Of a stretch of 64,000 bases of DNA, positions 34,486 through 44,990 are shown in pieces. The DNA comes from Syncephalastrum monosporum B8922 (taxonomy: Eukaryota > Mucoromycota > Mucoromycetes > Mucorales > Syncephalastraceae). The DNA is taken from assembly GCA_000697355.1 (NCBI GenBank), contig JNEN01000885.1, forward strand, positions 186,001-250,000, read 5' to 3'. Every line of letters starts with the position of its first letter. Within the stretch, counting starts at the first letter, position 1. The translations under genes and the position numbers were made by a program. The notes beneath the pieces were generated by a model. That model worked only from the letters and a program-made list of their open reading frames with translations, did no database searches and was not told the DNA's origin.

Positions 34486-34759
34486 GATAAAAAGAATTCC
34501 ATTCTCATTTTTATTATTTGTTTGTTCAAGCCAATAAAAGAAGACCGCTAGCCTGTGCTGGAGTATATACGGAAAAGGAAACAACGGGTACATAGTGTGT
34601 AGATATGAAGCATTGTTGCGTTATAGTGTGCTGTGTGCATTGCGTGTTTGTGTGTGTTGTGGTAGGTGCGTTCGTATGTATGTGGATGATGTCGTGTCGG
34701 TATTGGGTCATAACTTCCTGTCGGTCCGCGTTGAGACTCATACCGCGATAGGGCCCAGT

Positions 34760-35887
34760 TTAACGTCTTCGACCTCGGCTGGGGCTGCGGCTGTCGCTGG
34801 GGCTACGGCCACGGCCACGGCGCGGCGGAGGCGAGTAGCTCCGCGAGTAACTGCGGCGGCTATCGACACTGCGCGATCGGGAGAAGCTGCGGCCACGGCG
34901 AGGCGAGAAGCTGCGGTCACGCGACAGACTGCGTCCACCACCGCGGCGGGGCGGGGGCGAGTAGCTGCGTGAATAGCTTCGGCCGCGGCGGGGCGAGAAA
35001 CTGCGGTCGCGGGAGTAGCTCCGGCCACGCGAGGAGTAGCTCGATGAACGGCTGGGCGAGCGGCTGTACGAGCTGTAGCGTCGACCCCGGCGCGGCAGAG
35101 GCGAGCGCGAACGCGACGGCGAACGTGAGTAGCGCCGGGGCACGTAGCGATCACGCGGAGCAGGCCGTCGCGGTCCACCGCGGTCACGGAATCGAGCCGG
35201 AGGAGAACGGTCGCGTCTCGCGCCGCGTCCGCCGCCGGGACCAGCACCAGCCATGCGGTTGTAGCGAGGAGGCGGCGAGTAGCGTCGTCCCGTACGGCTG
35301 GGGCTGCGACGTCGTCTTTGGCGCACGGGCGAAGGCGAGGCCGACCGGCGACGTGCACTCGGCGGAGGGGCGGCCGCCACGTCGAGGTACTTGCCATCCA
35401 ACTGTCCTTTGTCCATGTAACTGATGGCTTTCTGCATTTCTTCTTCCGTTTTGTATTCGACATAGGCCATTCCCATATTACGTCGCACTAAAAGAGGTAA
35501 GTGCCATGTCGAACAGGGATCAGAAAGGCGACTTACGCTTGTGATTCATGGGTAGATACAGCTGGACGATTTGGCCAAACTGGCCAAAGATCTCGTCAAT
35601 GTGGTCGCTTGTGACATTACGCGTGAGATTGGTGATTTCCACGGTGGAGCGGGAAGAGTCCGCTGCCGGACTGAGCGATCGATCCTTGCGGGCGGCACGG
35701 CGCGAAACAGGCGAACGCGAACGGGAGCGGGACGAATACGGCGAACGCGAGCGGCTGTACGAAACAGACCGGCGCCGACGCGCAGGTGAAGGCGAATCTC
35801 TCGATCGTGAAGCCCTGCAGAAAAGTAGTGCAGTTAAAATGAGCAGATGTTCTAGCAGTGAAAAGGAACAACGTACATTGAGGGCAT
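34760..35887 (-). CDS. RNPS1-like SR protein (RRM plus RS domains)
   Basis: Nuclear splicing and exon-junction factor by similarity to RNPS1; 338 residues. Exons 35887-35877 (11 nt), 35814-35537 and 35487-34760 are in phase. The N-terminal RS segment (about 5-60) precedes one RRM (about 62-138): VEITNLTRNVTSDHIDEIFGQFG, then MGMAYVEYKTEEEMQKAISYMDKGQLDG. NLTRNV and MD.GQ(I/L)DG are RNPS1 signatures. A long Arg/Ser/Pro-rich C-terminus follows (about 150-338) with many SRSRS and SPPPRR units. The start was chosen because an ATG with 11 coding bases splices to give MPSMASRSRDSP; the longer upstream frame has no RS character. It converges with the kinase gene. Confidence 0.87.
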
Positions 35888-36494
35888 AAGAAGACAGAGA
35901 AAAGCAAAGCGAAGGAAAATGGGGCACCAGAACACAGCTTTGTCTGGTCCCCGCTCGGCCACTCTCCAATTTCAATAACCAGTCACATACAGTAGCCGCG
36001 CGGATAAGTTATATCCAACGCTAAGCTTATGACAGCATATTCTTCATATAGTGAGATACGACATAATTTATCCATACTACTCAACATCGAAGGCGCATGG
36101 TAGAGTTCTCCCAAAGCTACAGTGAGAAACAGGTGTATAAACGAGCCTCCACTTGATTACCCCTCACATTGTCGGATCTGGTCACGAATTAAGTGACTCA
36201 TAACATGTGTAGCGCTCGTCGAGTTGATACACACGTAGTATGAACGCGTAGGCGCTAGGCACATGAGCATGCCAAACATTGCCGCGCCTTAATTTCCCTG
36301 GATATGGCCAAATCAGCTCAATAATGCCCATCAACAGCTCTGAGCAGGACGCATGATCGTGCGAGAAGGTCGAAAAAGAGTTCATTTGATTCATGGCTTG
36401 TCCTACAGGCTAAGAGGCTTTACAACGGGTGGAGCAGTCTTATGCATACTTTTGGAACAAAAATATATTTTTTTATTGTAAGGAATGGAATGGG
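35888..36494. other. intergenic region upstream of the RNPS1-like gene
   Basis: Holds the minus-strand promoter of the RNPS1-like gene and then A/T-rich DNA. A 70-codon minus frame at 36182-36394 has no recognisable feature. Coding genes stop here and do not resume until GEP4 at 40.3 kb. Confidence 0.45.
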
Positions 36495-36960
36495 GCCGGG
36501 GAAGCTAACCCCCATCGACCGATGTTACCTTGCCAGCCCGTCCAAACCGAAGAGGTTGGAATGGCTTCTCTTGTTGCTCCTGGGCCGTTACGTCTCTGGG
36601 TGAGGGACTCGCACTACTGCCTCGGAGCGAGAGCGAGCGGGAAGACGCGACTTAACCGCTCTGTATAGAGACCAGCGACACCTGTGAGGCCTCTATGTCT
36701 ACTTCTTGGAACCCCCAGAATCTCGATCCAGGACTCTTGCCATCGATCTTGAACCATATTCCCCGCCAAATAGCAGGAATAATGGTCCAAACGCCTCTTA
36801 CTTTGGTCCCGCTTCGCCGAATCCCGATCTTGATGGAAGTCGTCCCCATCAATGTCCCAGCGTCACGCCCTGACACGGCCGGCTATCTATCGATAATGAA
36901 ATCAGTAAGGCTAACAGACATGTCAATGGCTAAGAGTGCGTTGGCCTGCATATATGGCCC
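36495..36960. repeat. left arm of a large inverted repeat
   Basis: About 460 bases that recur in reverse complement at 37322-37810 with roughly 90% identity by eye. Shared blocks include cttgccagcccgtccaaacc, ccgttacgtctctgggtgag and tctacttcttggaaccccc. This arm holds a plus frame from 36695 that stays open through the repeat (WNPQNLDPGLLPSILNHIP, then MAKSALACIYGP) and stops about 40 bases past the arm. It is probably one copy of a degenerate repetitive element. Confidence 0.8.
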
Positions 36961-37021
36961 GAGGCAAGGCGCTCGTGCTGAAAATACTAAAAAAGAATAA
37001 AAATAAAAAGCGTCTCCACTC

Positions 37022-37357
37022 TTAAGATACACATGAATATGCACTTGCACTTGCCTTGGTGTAAGACAGGGCTCTCGTCCGCCAGTTAAGCCCGGTAGCT
37101 TCATAAATACAGAGTAGAGCGTTATTAATGATATCCACAAGAAAAAGCATTTCTTTTGACTTACTCGTTGCCGTAGCACGCATTGCACGCCATCCCGTGG
37201 ATAAAGGCCCTATAGGGAAATGCTGGTAGTATCTGTCACGGAAGCACCTATCAAGCTCTCTCTTGCACTTGCCTTTGTACCAGCGAGTGTCTTGACCGGG
37301 CCGAATCATCGTCGAAGGACCACATATGCAGGCCAACTCACCCTTAGCCATTACCAT
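37022..37357 (-). pseudogene. unrecognised element-borne reading frame
   Basis: A 111-codon minus frame that begins inside the right inverted-repeat arm and runs through the spacer. It shares VRLT-x-M-x-MAK-xx-LACI-x-GP with the plus frame of the left arm, then continues with a Cys/Trp/Arg-rich segment (DTRWYKGKCKRELDRCF). The same frame upstream in the arm carries a stop codon (TAA, near 37377) where the left copy is open. It is therefore probably a decayed copy of an unknown mobile-element protein. I could not match it to a transposase or reverse transcriptase motif. Confidence 0.35.
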
Positions 37358-37810
37358 GCCCGTTAGTCTTACCGATTGCCATTACCGACAGATAGCCTGC
37401 CATGCCAGGATGTGAAGCCGGACATTGATGGGAGCGACTTCCATCAACATCGCGTGACGGCTCGGCGGGATCAAAGAAGAGGAGGCGTTTGGACCATTAT
37501 CCCCGCTATTAGGCGCGGAATATGGTTCAAGAACGATGGCAAGAGTCCTGCATCGAGATTCTGGGGGTTCCAAGAAGTAGACATAGAGGCCTCACAGGTG
37601 TCGCTGGTCTCTATACAGAGCGGTTAAGTCGCGTCTTCCCGCTCGCTCTCGCTCCGAGGCAGCAGTGCGAGTCCCTCACCCAGAGACGTAACGGCCCAGG
37701 AGCAACAAGAGAAGCCAATCCAACCTGGACTTTACGGAGGGGCATGGTGGGCAGGATCCATGGGCTTCGGTTTGGACGGGCTGGCAAGGTCACATCGATC
37801 GACGGGGGCG
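37322..37810. repeat. right arm of a large inverted repeat
   Basis: Reverse complement of 36495-36960. It is longer by a 38-base block at about 37727-37764 that the left arm lacks. The spacer between arms is about 360 bases. Both arms lose similarity abruptly at their inner and outer ends. I see no obvious target-site duplication. Confidence 0.8.
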
Positions 37811-37884
37811 CCTCCCCAAACAGACAAAGGAGCGACATGGGAAACGGAAAAGAGGAAGCGATAACGACGGCAAAGAGGAAGAGC

Positions 37885-37933
37885 GAGCGGAGGAGGAGGA
37901 CGAGGAGGACGAGGAGGACGAGGAGGAGAGAGC
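37885..37933. repeat. purine-rich (aggacg/agg) tandem tract
   Basis: A nearly pure G/A run on the plus strand made of aggagg and acgagg units, just outside the right inverted-repeat arm. It generates spurious long frames on both strands rich in Arg/Glu or Pro/Ser. Confidence 0.75.
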
Positions 37934-38558
37934 AGGAGCGGAGGCGAGTGGTAGGAGGAGCCGTCGTGAGGGAGGCGGAGGACAAGGACGAGGAGAAGGA
38001 GTGGAAGGGGTGGTGCCGATACGCCCACGCGTGCCGACATACAGCACCTGGTATTCCCACCGTGTCCAAAGGGCGGACGTGCGCGAGCTGGAACTTGTCG
38101 CTTTTTTTTCCCCTCTGCTTGGCCGGTGCTCCGAGCTGATGCCAGTGTGTGTTTGATGTCGCACCTTTGTGTTGGGTTGGGCCGTGTAGTGCAGCGCTGT
38201 TTGCAGTGCGCTTCCGCTTCGTTGGAAATCATGCGTCGTTTGTCATTGGATCGTCATCGATTGTCGTCTCCCATTGGGTTGGTGCTTGAATAATTGGTCT
38301 TTTTTCGTGTTGCACGATGGTCTGGACCTGAGAGCAAAGTGAGAGTGAGAGTGAGTGGATCAATCAGACTTCTATTTGGGTCAACACTGCTACAGTACTT
38401 ACTGTTGGTCTCTGCAGAAGCACGCAAACACCAAAACATCGCATTTTGCCATGGCGGCAAGGGGTGAGGCAGTGCTATTTTTTCAGCAGCAGCCGTGTGT
38501 TTGATGCTAGAAATAAGGTAAATGTCAATGAAACACATGTCTGTGTGGAGCTGTGAAG

Positions 38559-38583
38559 CATGCCATGCCATGCCATGCCATGC
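38559..38583. repeat. (atgcc)n pentanucleotide repeat
   Basis: Five consecutive copies of atgcc. No gene context. Confidence 0.85.
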
Positions 38584-40255
38584 AGAATAACAATGAAAAC
38601 TTACCACATTTTTTGGATAGATATGTGCGAGAGGCTTCAGACCAGGATGGTCACCTCGAGTCAGCTTGGCTTACTCGCCGGGTGCTGTTATTTTTGATGT
38701 ATGTTGTGCTTGTTTTATGCGATAAAGGACAATGGTTTCCTTGGTTTTGGTGCCTTGGCAGCTGTCAGAGATTCACAGAGACTTGTGCGACGTGTGCTTG
38801 GGACGTGCGCGTGGACGAGATCAAAGTCATGGCGTGTCTGATGGCAGAACAATGAGATTCATGACCAGAGTTTTGTCAATGAAGACACTTACTTTTGTGA
38901 GAGACGCGTTGAAAGAGAGGTGTTGGATGGTGTGTTTTTTTTTGCTGCGGTTTATGTGTTGTTGCCAGCTGAGTGGTCACCACGCGCTGGGTCCGGTGAC
39001 CATGTGCTTGCCTTTTCCGACCTGCTGCGACTCTACACGATGGCGGTTTTTGTCTTTGCTTCCATCCATAAAGACGATGCTATCGTATAGTAACCAATAG
39101 AAATATATAGATTAAATATATAAATCGATATACGTCTCTGCTGCTTTTCGCAAAAAGCAAAAGTCTCTTGCTCTTTGCTACTCTCTCTTCAGTGGCAGCG
39201 TGAGCATCTTTATTTCCGCTTCCCAAATCAGTACATTCCAGAAAAGGCAAATCCCTGGTCGTGTCTGTTGTGTTGGATTTTATCGCTTCGAATTCAAAAG
39301 ATCAATGATCGCCATACTGCTTCTCTGAGGTCTCTGTACAATTTTCAACCAACTCTCTAGGGCGTCATTATCGTGTTTTCACTTGTTCGTAAATCATACA
39401 GAGGTGGAAGAAGTTCCATCCCAGCTGAAATTGAACGCATAAATTTCAATGCAAAAAAATCTCAGCAAGAGGCAGGCACTGTACACATATGATCAGGACG
39501 ACAATGAACACCAGTGTCTCTACTATCGGTTTGGCCCAAATTAGGATCGGCAAGGCGCCTTGTCTAGTATAGTCATACCACCCACTCCAGTGTTTCTCCA
39601 TTTCAACGCGAACATGTGGCATGCTTGCCTCACCTTTTCACCAAGGTGGCGATGTATGAAATCGTTCAAAACGTGGAAGTGACGAATAGCGACGATGCTC
39701 CAGCTCCTCCCGTTGAAACCTTTCAACAAGCTGTCAGCAGCAACCGGACGCGCCACTATGCTGGTTAAAGATGGAATCACTTGAATAGCTGTCGGCGCTC
39801 AAGACTTTGTCTCTGATCTTGCGCCGTCCATCCACCAGGACGTCCCTTTCAATGACATTCGCTTGCCACGCAACCACCATCCGTGCCTTTCGCGCCACCA
39901 TTCAGGAGATATACATGTACATACAGTACACTTCCTTTACCCCAGATGCATTATGCATGCAACACAAAGATACCCCAATGAACATACGAGATTAATCCCT
40001 ATAGCTAACGTCTCTATGGTATTGCAGCCAACCCGCTTCTTTATACAAGTACCACTGTGTGCATCAGTTACTGGCGCACCGCACGTAATACTTACTCTTG
40101 CGTAGTTTTTATAATATTTTATTTTATACTGACTACATCGCTCTGTATGTACATCAGTTTGAAGGGACGAGTGGCTATTAAAGCTGATACAACAAGATGT
40201 TGGAGGAGGAGACTGTCAAAAAGTGCAGCACAAATTAATCATTTTTCTTTATATT

Positions 40256-41075
40256 ATGGTTCAAAGCTTTAACTTTGCTGGTATCGCAAACACATTTCGA
40301 GTTCTTTTGAATCCAAGCCTTGCGGTTCCTCACATTGTTGTCAATGGTAACAGCTCCCTGCCATTCTATTCTGTGGATTAACCCCGTGATACAAGACGTG
40401 CGCAGTATCCCTTTTAGCCAGCTGAAAAAAGAGGGCATTCGCGCCATGGCGTATGACAAGGACAATTGTCTGACGGCACCCTATGTGACCAGCATTCATC
40501 CGCCATTCAAGGTAAGATCCGACCACCCATATACATTGTCTAAAGTCTACATGCCTATAGGAAGCATGGGCAGAGTGCAAAGCAACGTTTGGTGCACAAA
40601 ACATCGTCATCGTATCCAATTCAGCCGGTACACCCGACGACCTTGATGGCAAAGATAAGCAAACACATAACGATCACTTGCGAAGCGTCTGACATGATGC
40701 TTCTTATACAAGCCGACAAGCTGGAAAACGCGCTTGGCGTTGCGGTACTCAGACATGCGGAAAAGAAACCAGCATGCGGTGCGACTCTCGCGGCTCATCT
40801 CGCGCCGCTTCAGTCTTATCAAGTTGCCGTCGTGGGTGATCGCATCTTGACCGATATTGTCTTTGGCAACCTCAATGGTAACAAGACGATATGGACACGT
40901 CAGATCGTGACAGAGCAGGGCGATAATAAGATGGCTGCAAAGGTAACTTCACAGAGATGGTCATGCTGTCGGGATGCTAAGGTGTGGTCTGCAGTTACGA
41001 CGCTGGGAGCACAAGCTTATAGACTGGTTGGCAAGACTAAAAGTTCAACCGCCTCCTTTGAAAAAGAAAGACTGA
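40256..41075 (+). CDS. GEP4: mitochondrial phosphatidylglycerophosphate phosphatase Gep4-like
   Basis: HAD-family phosphatase that dephosphorylates PGP to phosphatidylglycerol in cardiolipin synthesis at the mitochondrial inner membrane, by family. Exons 40256-40346, 40396-40511, 40561-40627, 40713-40942 and 40995-41075 give 194 residues (yeast Gep4 has 185). The N-terminus NTFRVLLNPSLAVPHIVV is the family opening. Motif I is DKDNC (Asp51, Asp53). Motif II is VSNSA. VLRHAEKKPACG and VVGDRILTDIVFGNLNG provide motifs III and IV. The C-terminal helix is LRRWEHKLIDWL. Intron 3 is puzzling: its canonical GT donor removes a segment (GTPDDLDGKDKQ) that aligns with sequence retained in other Gep4 proteins. 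The gene stands alone in a gene-poor stretch. Confidence 0.83.
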
Positions 41076-44000
41076 GAAACGCAGTACATTATTAGTACAC
41101 CATGCTCGCATCCATGGCACGCATCGCGTTCCAGTAAATACCAGTAAATAAACTACCCTTTGGTTCGGTGTAAGCTTGCAATACGAATCAAACGACAATT
41201 AATACGGGATATAAGTAAAATAGGTATGGGCTATTTCATGTAAGCTTCACTGTAGCTTTATGTAATGTAGAATACTCATAAATAAAAAAGAAAACGGAGC
41301 GAAGGAGAGGCGGATGCCATGATATTTCTGTACAATCAGCACACTCTCATTATCAGAACGAGAGTAGCAGAGAGGCATTGCATGCGTTGTCCTATACAAG
41401 CAACTACGTTTAACGCCATCCCAATTCCTGACGGTAAAGTATAGGAAAACTTGCTGCTTGATGGTAGCGTTTCTTTATGTGTACTCAATAGTTCTAAAGT
41501 GGGTAAAGACATAATGACAGTCAATGCCAAATGAGTACTCTTATGCTGGATGGCAGTAGCGTGGATAACTTGTTCGAAAGTCATTTGAAAGCAAACCTGC
41601 TTTCCTAACGGAATCCAAGATTGATGCTATGCGCAAACTGAACAATTGCAAATCGATTTAGTTTGGACAGCTACAACTAGCTTCGATAAAATTGTACGGG
41701 CCAATTTTCCAAAAGTTCACACCACATAAGAAGATGCTAGTTACAGTTGTTTGCGTTTATCTAACAATACTCTCGGGGACTCGCAATGAATAACTGAACA
41801 ACTCGGTCTTGTGCAGTATCGAATGCTTTAGGGCGTTGACAGCAGTCGTATATTCTTGAACGAAAATGATAGTTTTGCTCAGGTCGTATGTTCCACTGCG
41901 GGGCATCGCCAAGGGGCATTCACCAACATCAAAAATGGGTACGGCATTGGACCATGAGCTACTTGGGTCCATTATGAGAGTCGTTAATATAGCCTGTCAA
42001 ACCTGACCGTCATCTTGATAGGAACAGGTTTGACACTATCACATTGAGCCGTACATTCAGCTAAAATGGCGTTGCCCTGTCGTTCGTCGTGCAGAGTCCC
42101 CGTCAACTGGACAAAAACAGTGGCATTCTGGATGAGGGGCTACCTTTTTTATATAGTGTGCATGCAAAGTATATGGGATCAAGCGTGGATTAACCTTGAT
42201 GTCCATCACAGGAGCAAAGCAGCGCTCATGAAATTTACACAAGCAGAAACATCTGGTAGACATCTGAGCATTCCACCGCATATGTAGCCGTTATTGATGT
42301 ACTTAGTCAACAGTCGTTTAGTATGGAGTCGCCTATTGCTATATGAAGCGCTGCTAAGTATGCTCTGAAAAAGTGCAAGTGTAGTGTGTCTCCCCATAGC
42401 TGGTCTCATCGATTTTAAAGTTATTAATTGTTCTCAAGAACGCACATACGCGTCGAAATGAAAGCTGGAGGGCGTAAAGGTGTTGTAATACTTTCTTGGC
42501 ATCTTCTTGTACGACACTCCTGCAAACGTGGTGTATTGACGTAATGTTATGCTACCATCACAAGTCAATCTGATTTTCGGATTCGGGTGCATGCCTTGAA
42601 AGTACCAGACGCCTATTGAAGGCCAAATCAGGATAAAGGTAGTTCATGGGTGAGCAGCAACAAATGCTGCAGTATGTTTATTCCTGTCGGGATGGAAATG
42701 ACGGGACGCTTCGCTCTTCGTTCCAATAGCTCGTAAGCGTACCCTCCATTGAGATTGCAAGGATCATTAGTGGTCTTTGTGAAGATGATTATGTGCTTAG
42801 TTATGTTATAAGAGGTCGATCACACAGGTATGGCTGTAGGTACGGATACACCATATAACAACTTTAGTATGTGCCTTACCATATGCGTAGCTAACTCACT
42901 TGTCTACGTCCTAATATACTAAGGATTCCTCTTTACAAGACACTGTTGAGGGAGGGCTCTGACCAAACGGCGCATACCTAGTTCACAGTGTACGATTTTA
43001 GTTCATAAAAGTTGTAACGGTATCATTGAGGAGAAAGATACCAAAAAGAAACCAACACTTATACTAGCCACTGTAGCACAATTCGACGGAGAATAACAAG
43101 GAAACGACATGTATGAAATTATATCGGACGACATGAGCGAAAACATGACACCCTGGATGTATGCCACTGTGCCACCATGTCCCCTATGCCACTATGGTAC
43201 ATTGCACATGTCACAAACCAGTTAGTATTTCAAGCTATCAAATATTCTTTCAGTGGCTTGGCGGCGCCATAATCGTCTGATACGCATTTGCCCCTAATTC
43301 ATTGAATTGTAAGACACATAGCTGTTAACCTATCTTCATACAGAGATTTGCAGGTGAATAAGAAGAATCAAAGGATGTGAGCCATTACGTAGTCCTGAGA
43401 CGAACATCAATTCTGTCAAGGTGAGATAAATCTTTTTTCACACGTGGGATCGGAAGACTCGGCCGGGAAGCTGTACAAGTGAGTTTTCGCTGGATTTCTG
43501 CTTCGTTCCACGGACGGACATGTACGGGCCCAGTCCTTACTTTGCTGATGTTCATGCGCTGTATAAAATGTACTAACGCATTCAGGAAGTCAACTTACGA
43601 TGACACCATAAAAAAACTGGTATGAAATTCCCAAAAAGGAATGGCGGAAGTATAGTGACCCTCAAAAATAGAGACCTTACGTCAACTAGACCAAAAGCAT
43701 AGTTACAGTTTTGGGGTTGTAAGAAGCACATTTCGCCTCCTGATGAAAGTAGTAAATTGCCCAATTTCCTTGAATGTGAAAGTGCGAGTAAGATGACGGT
43801 GTCACATATTAGTCTAGCGGTCGATCTTTTTTTCTGGTATCTGGTAACCCATACCGCATTAAGAAAAGTGCAATTTTGCTTCAATGGTTGCTGTACCATT
43901 TGATAAGCTGAAAAAGCGCGCATTTGACGTCGCAAACACGACAATCCGTTGAGATCAATCGAGTGTGGGCAATCTAACGCCATGCTCTATCAGAGGACGA

Positions 44001-44356
44001 AGAAAAAGAGATACCTATAGGAATATGCAGAGGTCGAAGGTCCTGATGCATTGGACGTCTCGTTGCTGCTCGTACCCTTATCATAGTATCCATGGTATTG
44101 GAACTCGCCAAAAATGTTGTTGAGAGGTTGAATTACCTCCTGGAGTTTGCAATCAGTCAGATAAAAGCTCGAAACGGTGAGTTAGCGATAGCGAACCAGA
44201 AGTATGAAGGATCGCGTCAGAGGGGCGGCGCCTTCCTTATTTGGAGCGCTCAGCAAAAATCTATCGTGTTCTTTATCCCGTCCCTTATATAAACCCCACC
44301 TTTTTGTATTCCCACTCGTTCTCACATTTGCCTTCTCTTCTTCCTGATTATCTGCT
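41076..44356. other. 3.3-kb region without a supported gene
   Basis: A/T-rich, with short frames only (longest about 130 codons at 43582-43983 minus, without features). No transposon domain, terminal repeat or RNA gene was recognised. A TATATAAA at about 44286 lies 65-70 bases before the small gene at 44357 and is a plausible TATA box for it. Confidence 0.4.
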
Positions 44357-44561
44357 ATGTCTCCCTGCCAGAAAAAGTCTCACGAAACGTCTTCCAGTGG
44401 TGTACCTCGACCCAGCCCATATACATGCAGCTTCTGCCAGTGGTGTGGTGTCGATGTGACCCGCTTCAAGTAAGCAGTTTTGAATAGTGGGTCCTTGGGC
44501 ATTGTTATTCATTGGTATTCTCTTTTATAGTCATGAGTTTTGGTGTCGATATGGTCGATAA
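44357..44561 (+). CDS. mini-protein with clustered Cys/His (47 aa)
   Basis: Not recognised as a family. Exons 44357-44469 and 44531-44561 join in phase to a 47-residue product. Its second half, CSFCQWCGVDVTRFNHEFWC, has four Cys and one His spaced like a compact zinc-binding motif. The first half is Ser/Lys-rich. The intron has a GTAAGC donor and a TTTTATAG acceptor. A TATATAAA sits about 65 bases upstream of the ATG. Splicing the last codons onward to the open frame at 44589-44912 would need an intron of about 30 bases, which is unlikely. It could also be the N-terminal remnant of a larger gene. Confidence 0.45.
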
Positions 44562-44990
44562 GATGTTTTTTCACATACATCAGCAACAATGCAACAGAAA
44601 GAGCAACCCCGGCAAAGGGGACCAGGTGCTGAGGAGCTAGTCAGTGTATTCCTCGGTCTCGCCGATGACACCCACAGGCTCCTTTTCCATCACAAATCAA
44701 CTAAACAGCCTACCCCACAGCGCATGCCCCGTGTACAGTACCTACATCATATAACACAACATACCCGACATATGACTATATATATCCATATGTACGCCGT
44801 AAACAACACAACGCACAAACATATTTCCCTACGCATATGCTTTTCCTTTACCTTTACTTTATTGTGGCCTATGGCGCAGCATATACCCTGCATAGAATGC
44901 ATTTCCTTTTGAATTTCCTTAGTTTACATATCTTCTTCAAATTACAATATGTATGTACTTGTTTTGCAAAGAAGAAAAAATAGATGTTTA

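Larger units (their letters stand above)
37811..40255. other. gene-poor region between inverted repeat and GEP4
   Basis: No supported gene. Long frames at 37.6-38.2 kb come from the purine tract. The stretch 38.3-39.1 kb has GT-rich strings and several short frames with splice-like sites, but no protein family. The remainder (39.1-40.2 kb) is A/T-rich. A short atgcc repeat lies at 38559-38583. Confidence 0.4.

Noticed and set aside
34733..34972. Plus-strand Ala/Thr/Arg-rich frame
   Set aside because: Antisense to the RS domain.
34738..35463. Alternative frame through the RNPS1-like RS domain
   Set aside because: Repetitive AGN/CGN codons leave all frames open; only the RS frame continues the RRM.
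37732..38232. 166-codon minus frame rich in Pro/Leu/Arg
   Set aside because: Created by the purine-rich tandem tract; no start context, no domain.
38553..39100. Overlapping plus frames with splice-like sites
   Set aside because: Cys/Trp-rich chance frames beginning in an atgcc repeat; no consistent exon phasing could be found.
43582..43983. 133-codon minus frame in the gene desert
   Set aside because: No recognisable feature and no neighbouring exon to join.
44589..44912. 107-codon plus frame after the mini-protein
   Set aside because: Joining it to the upstream exon would need an intron of about 30 bases; the second half is low-complexity His/Thr/Tyr sequence.
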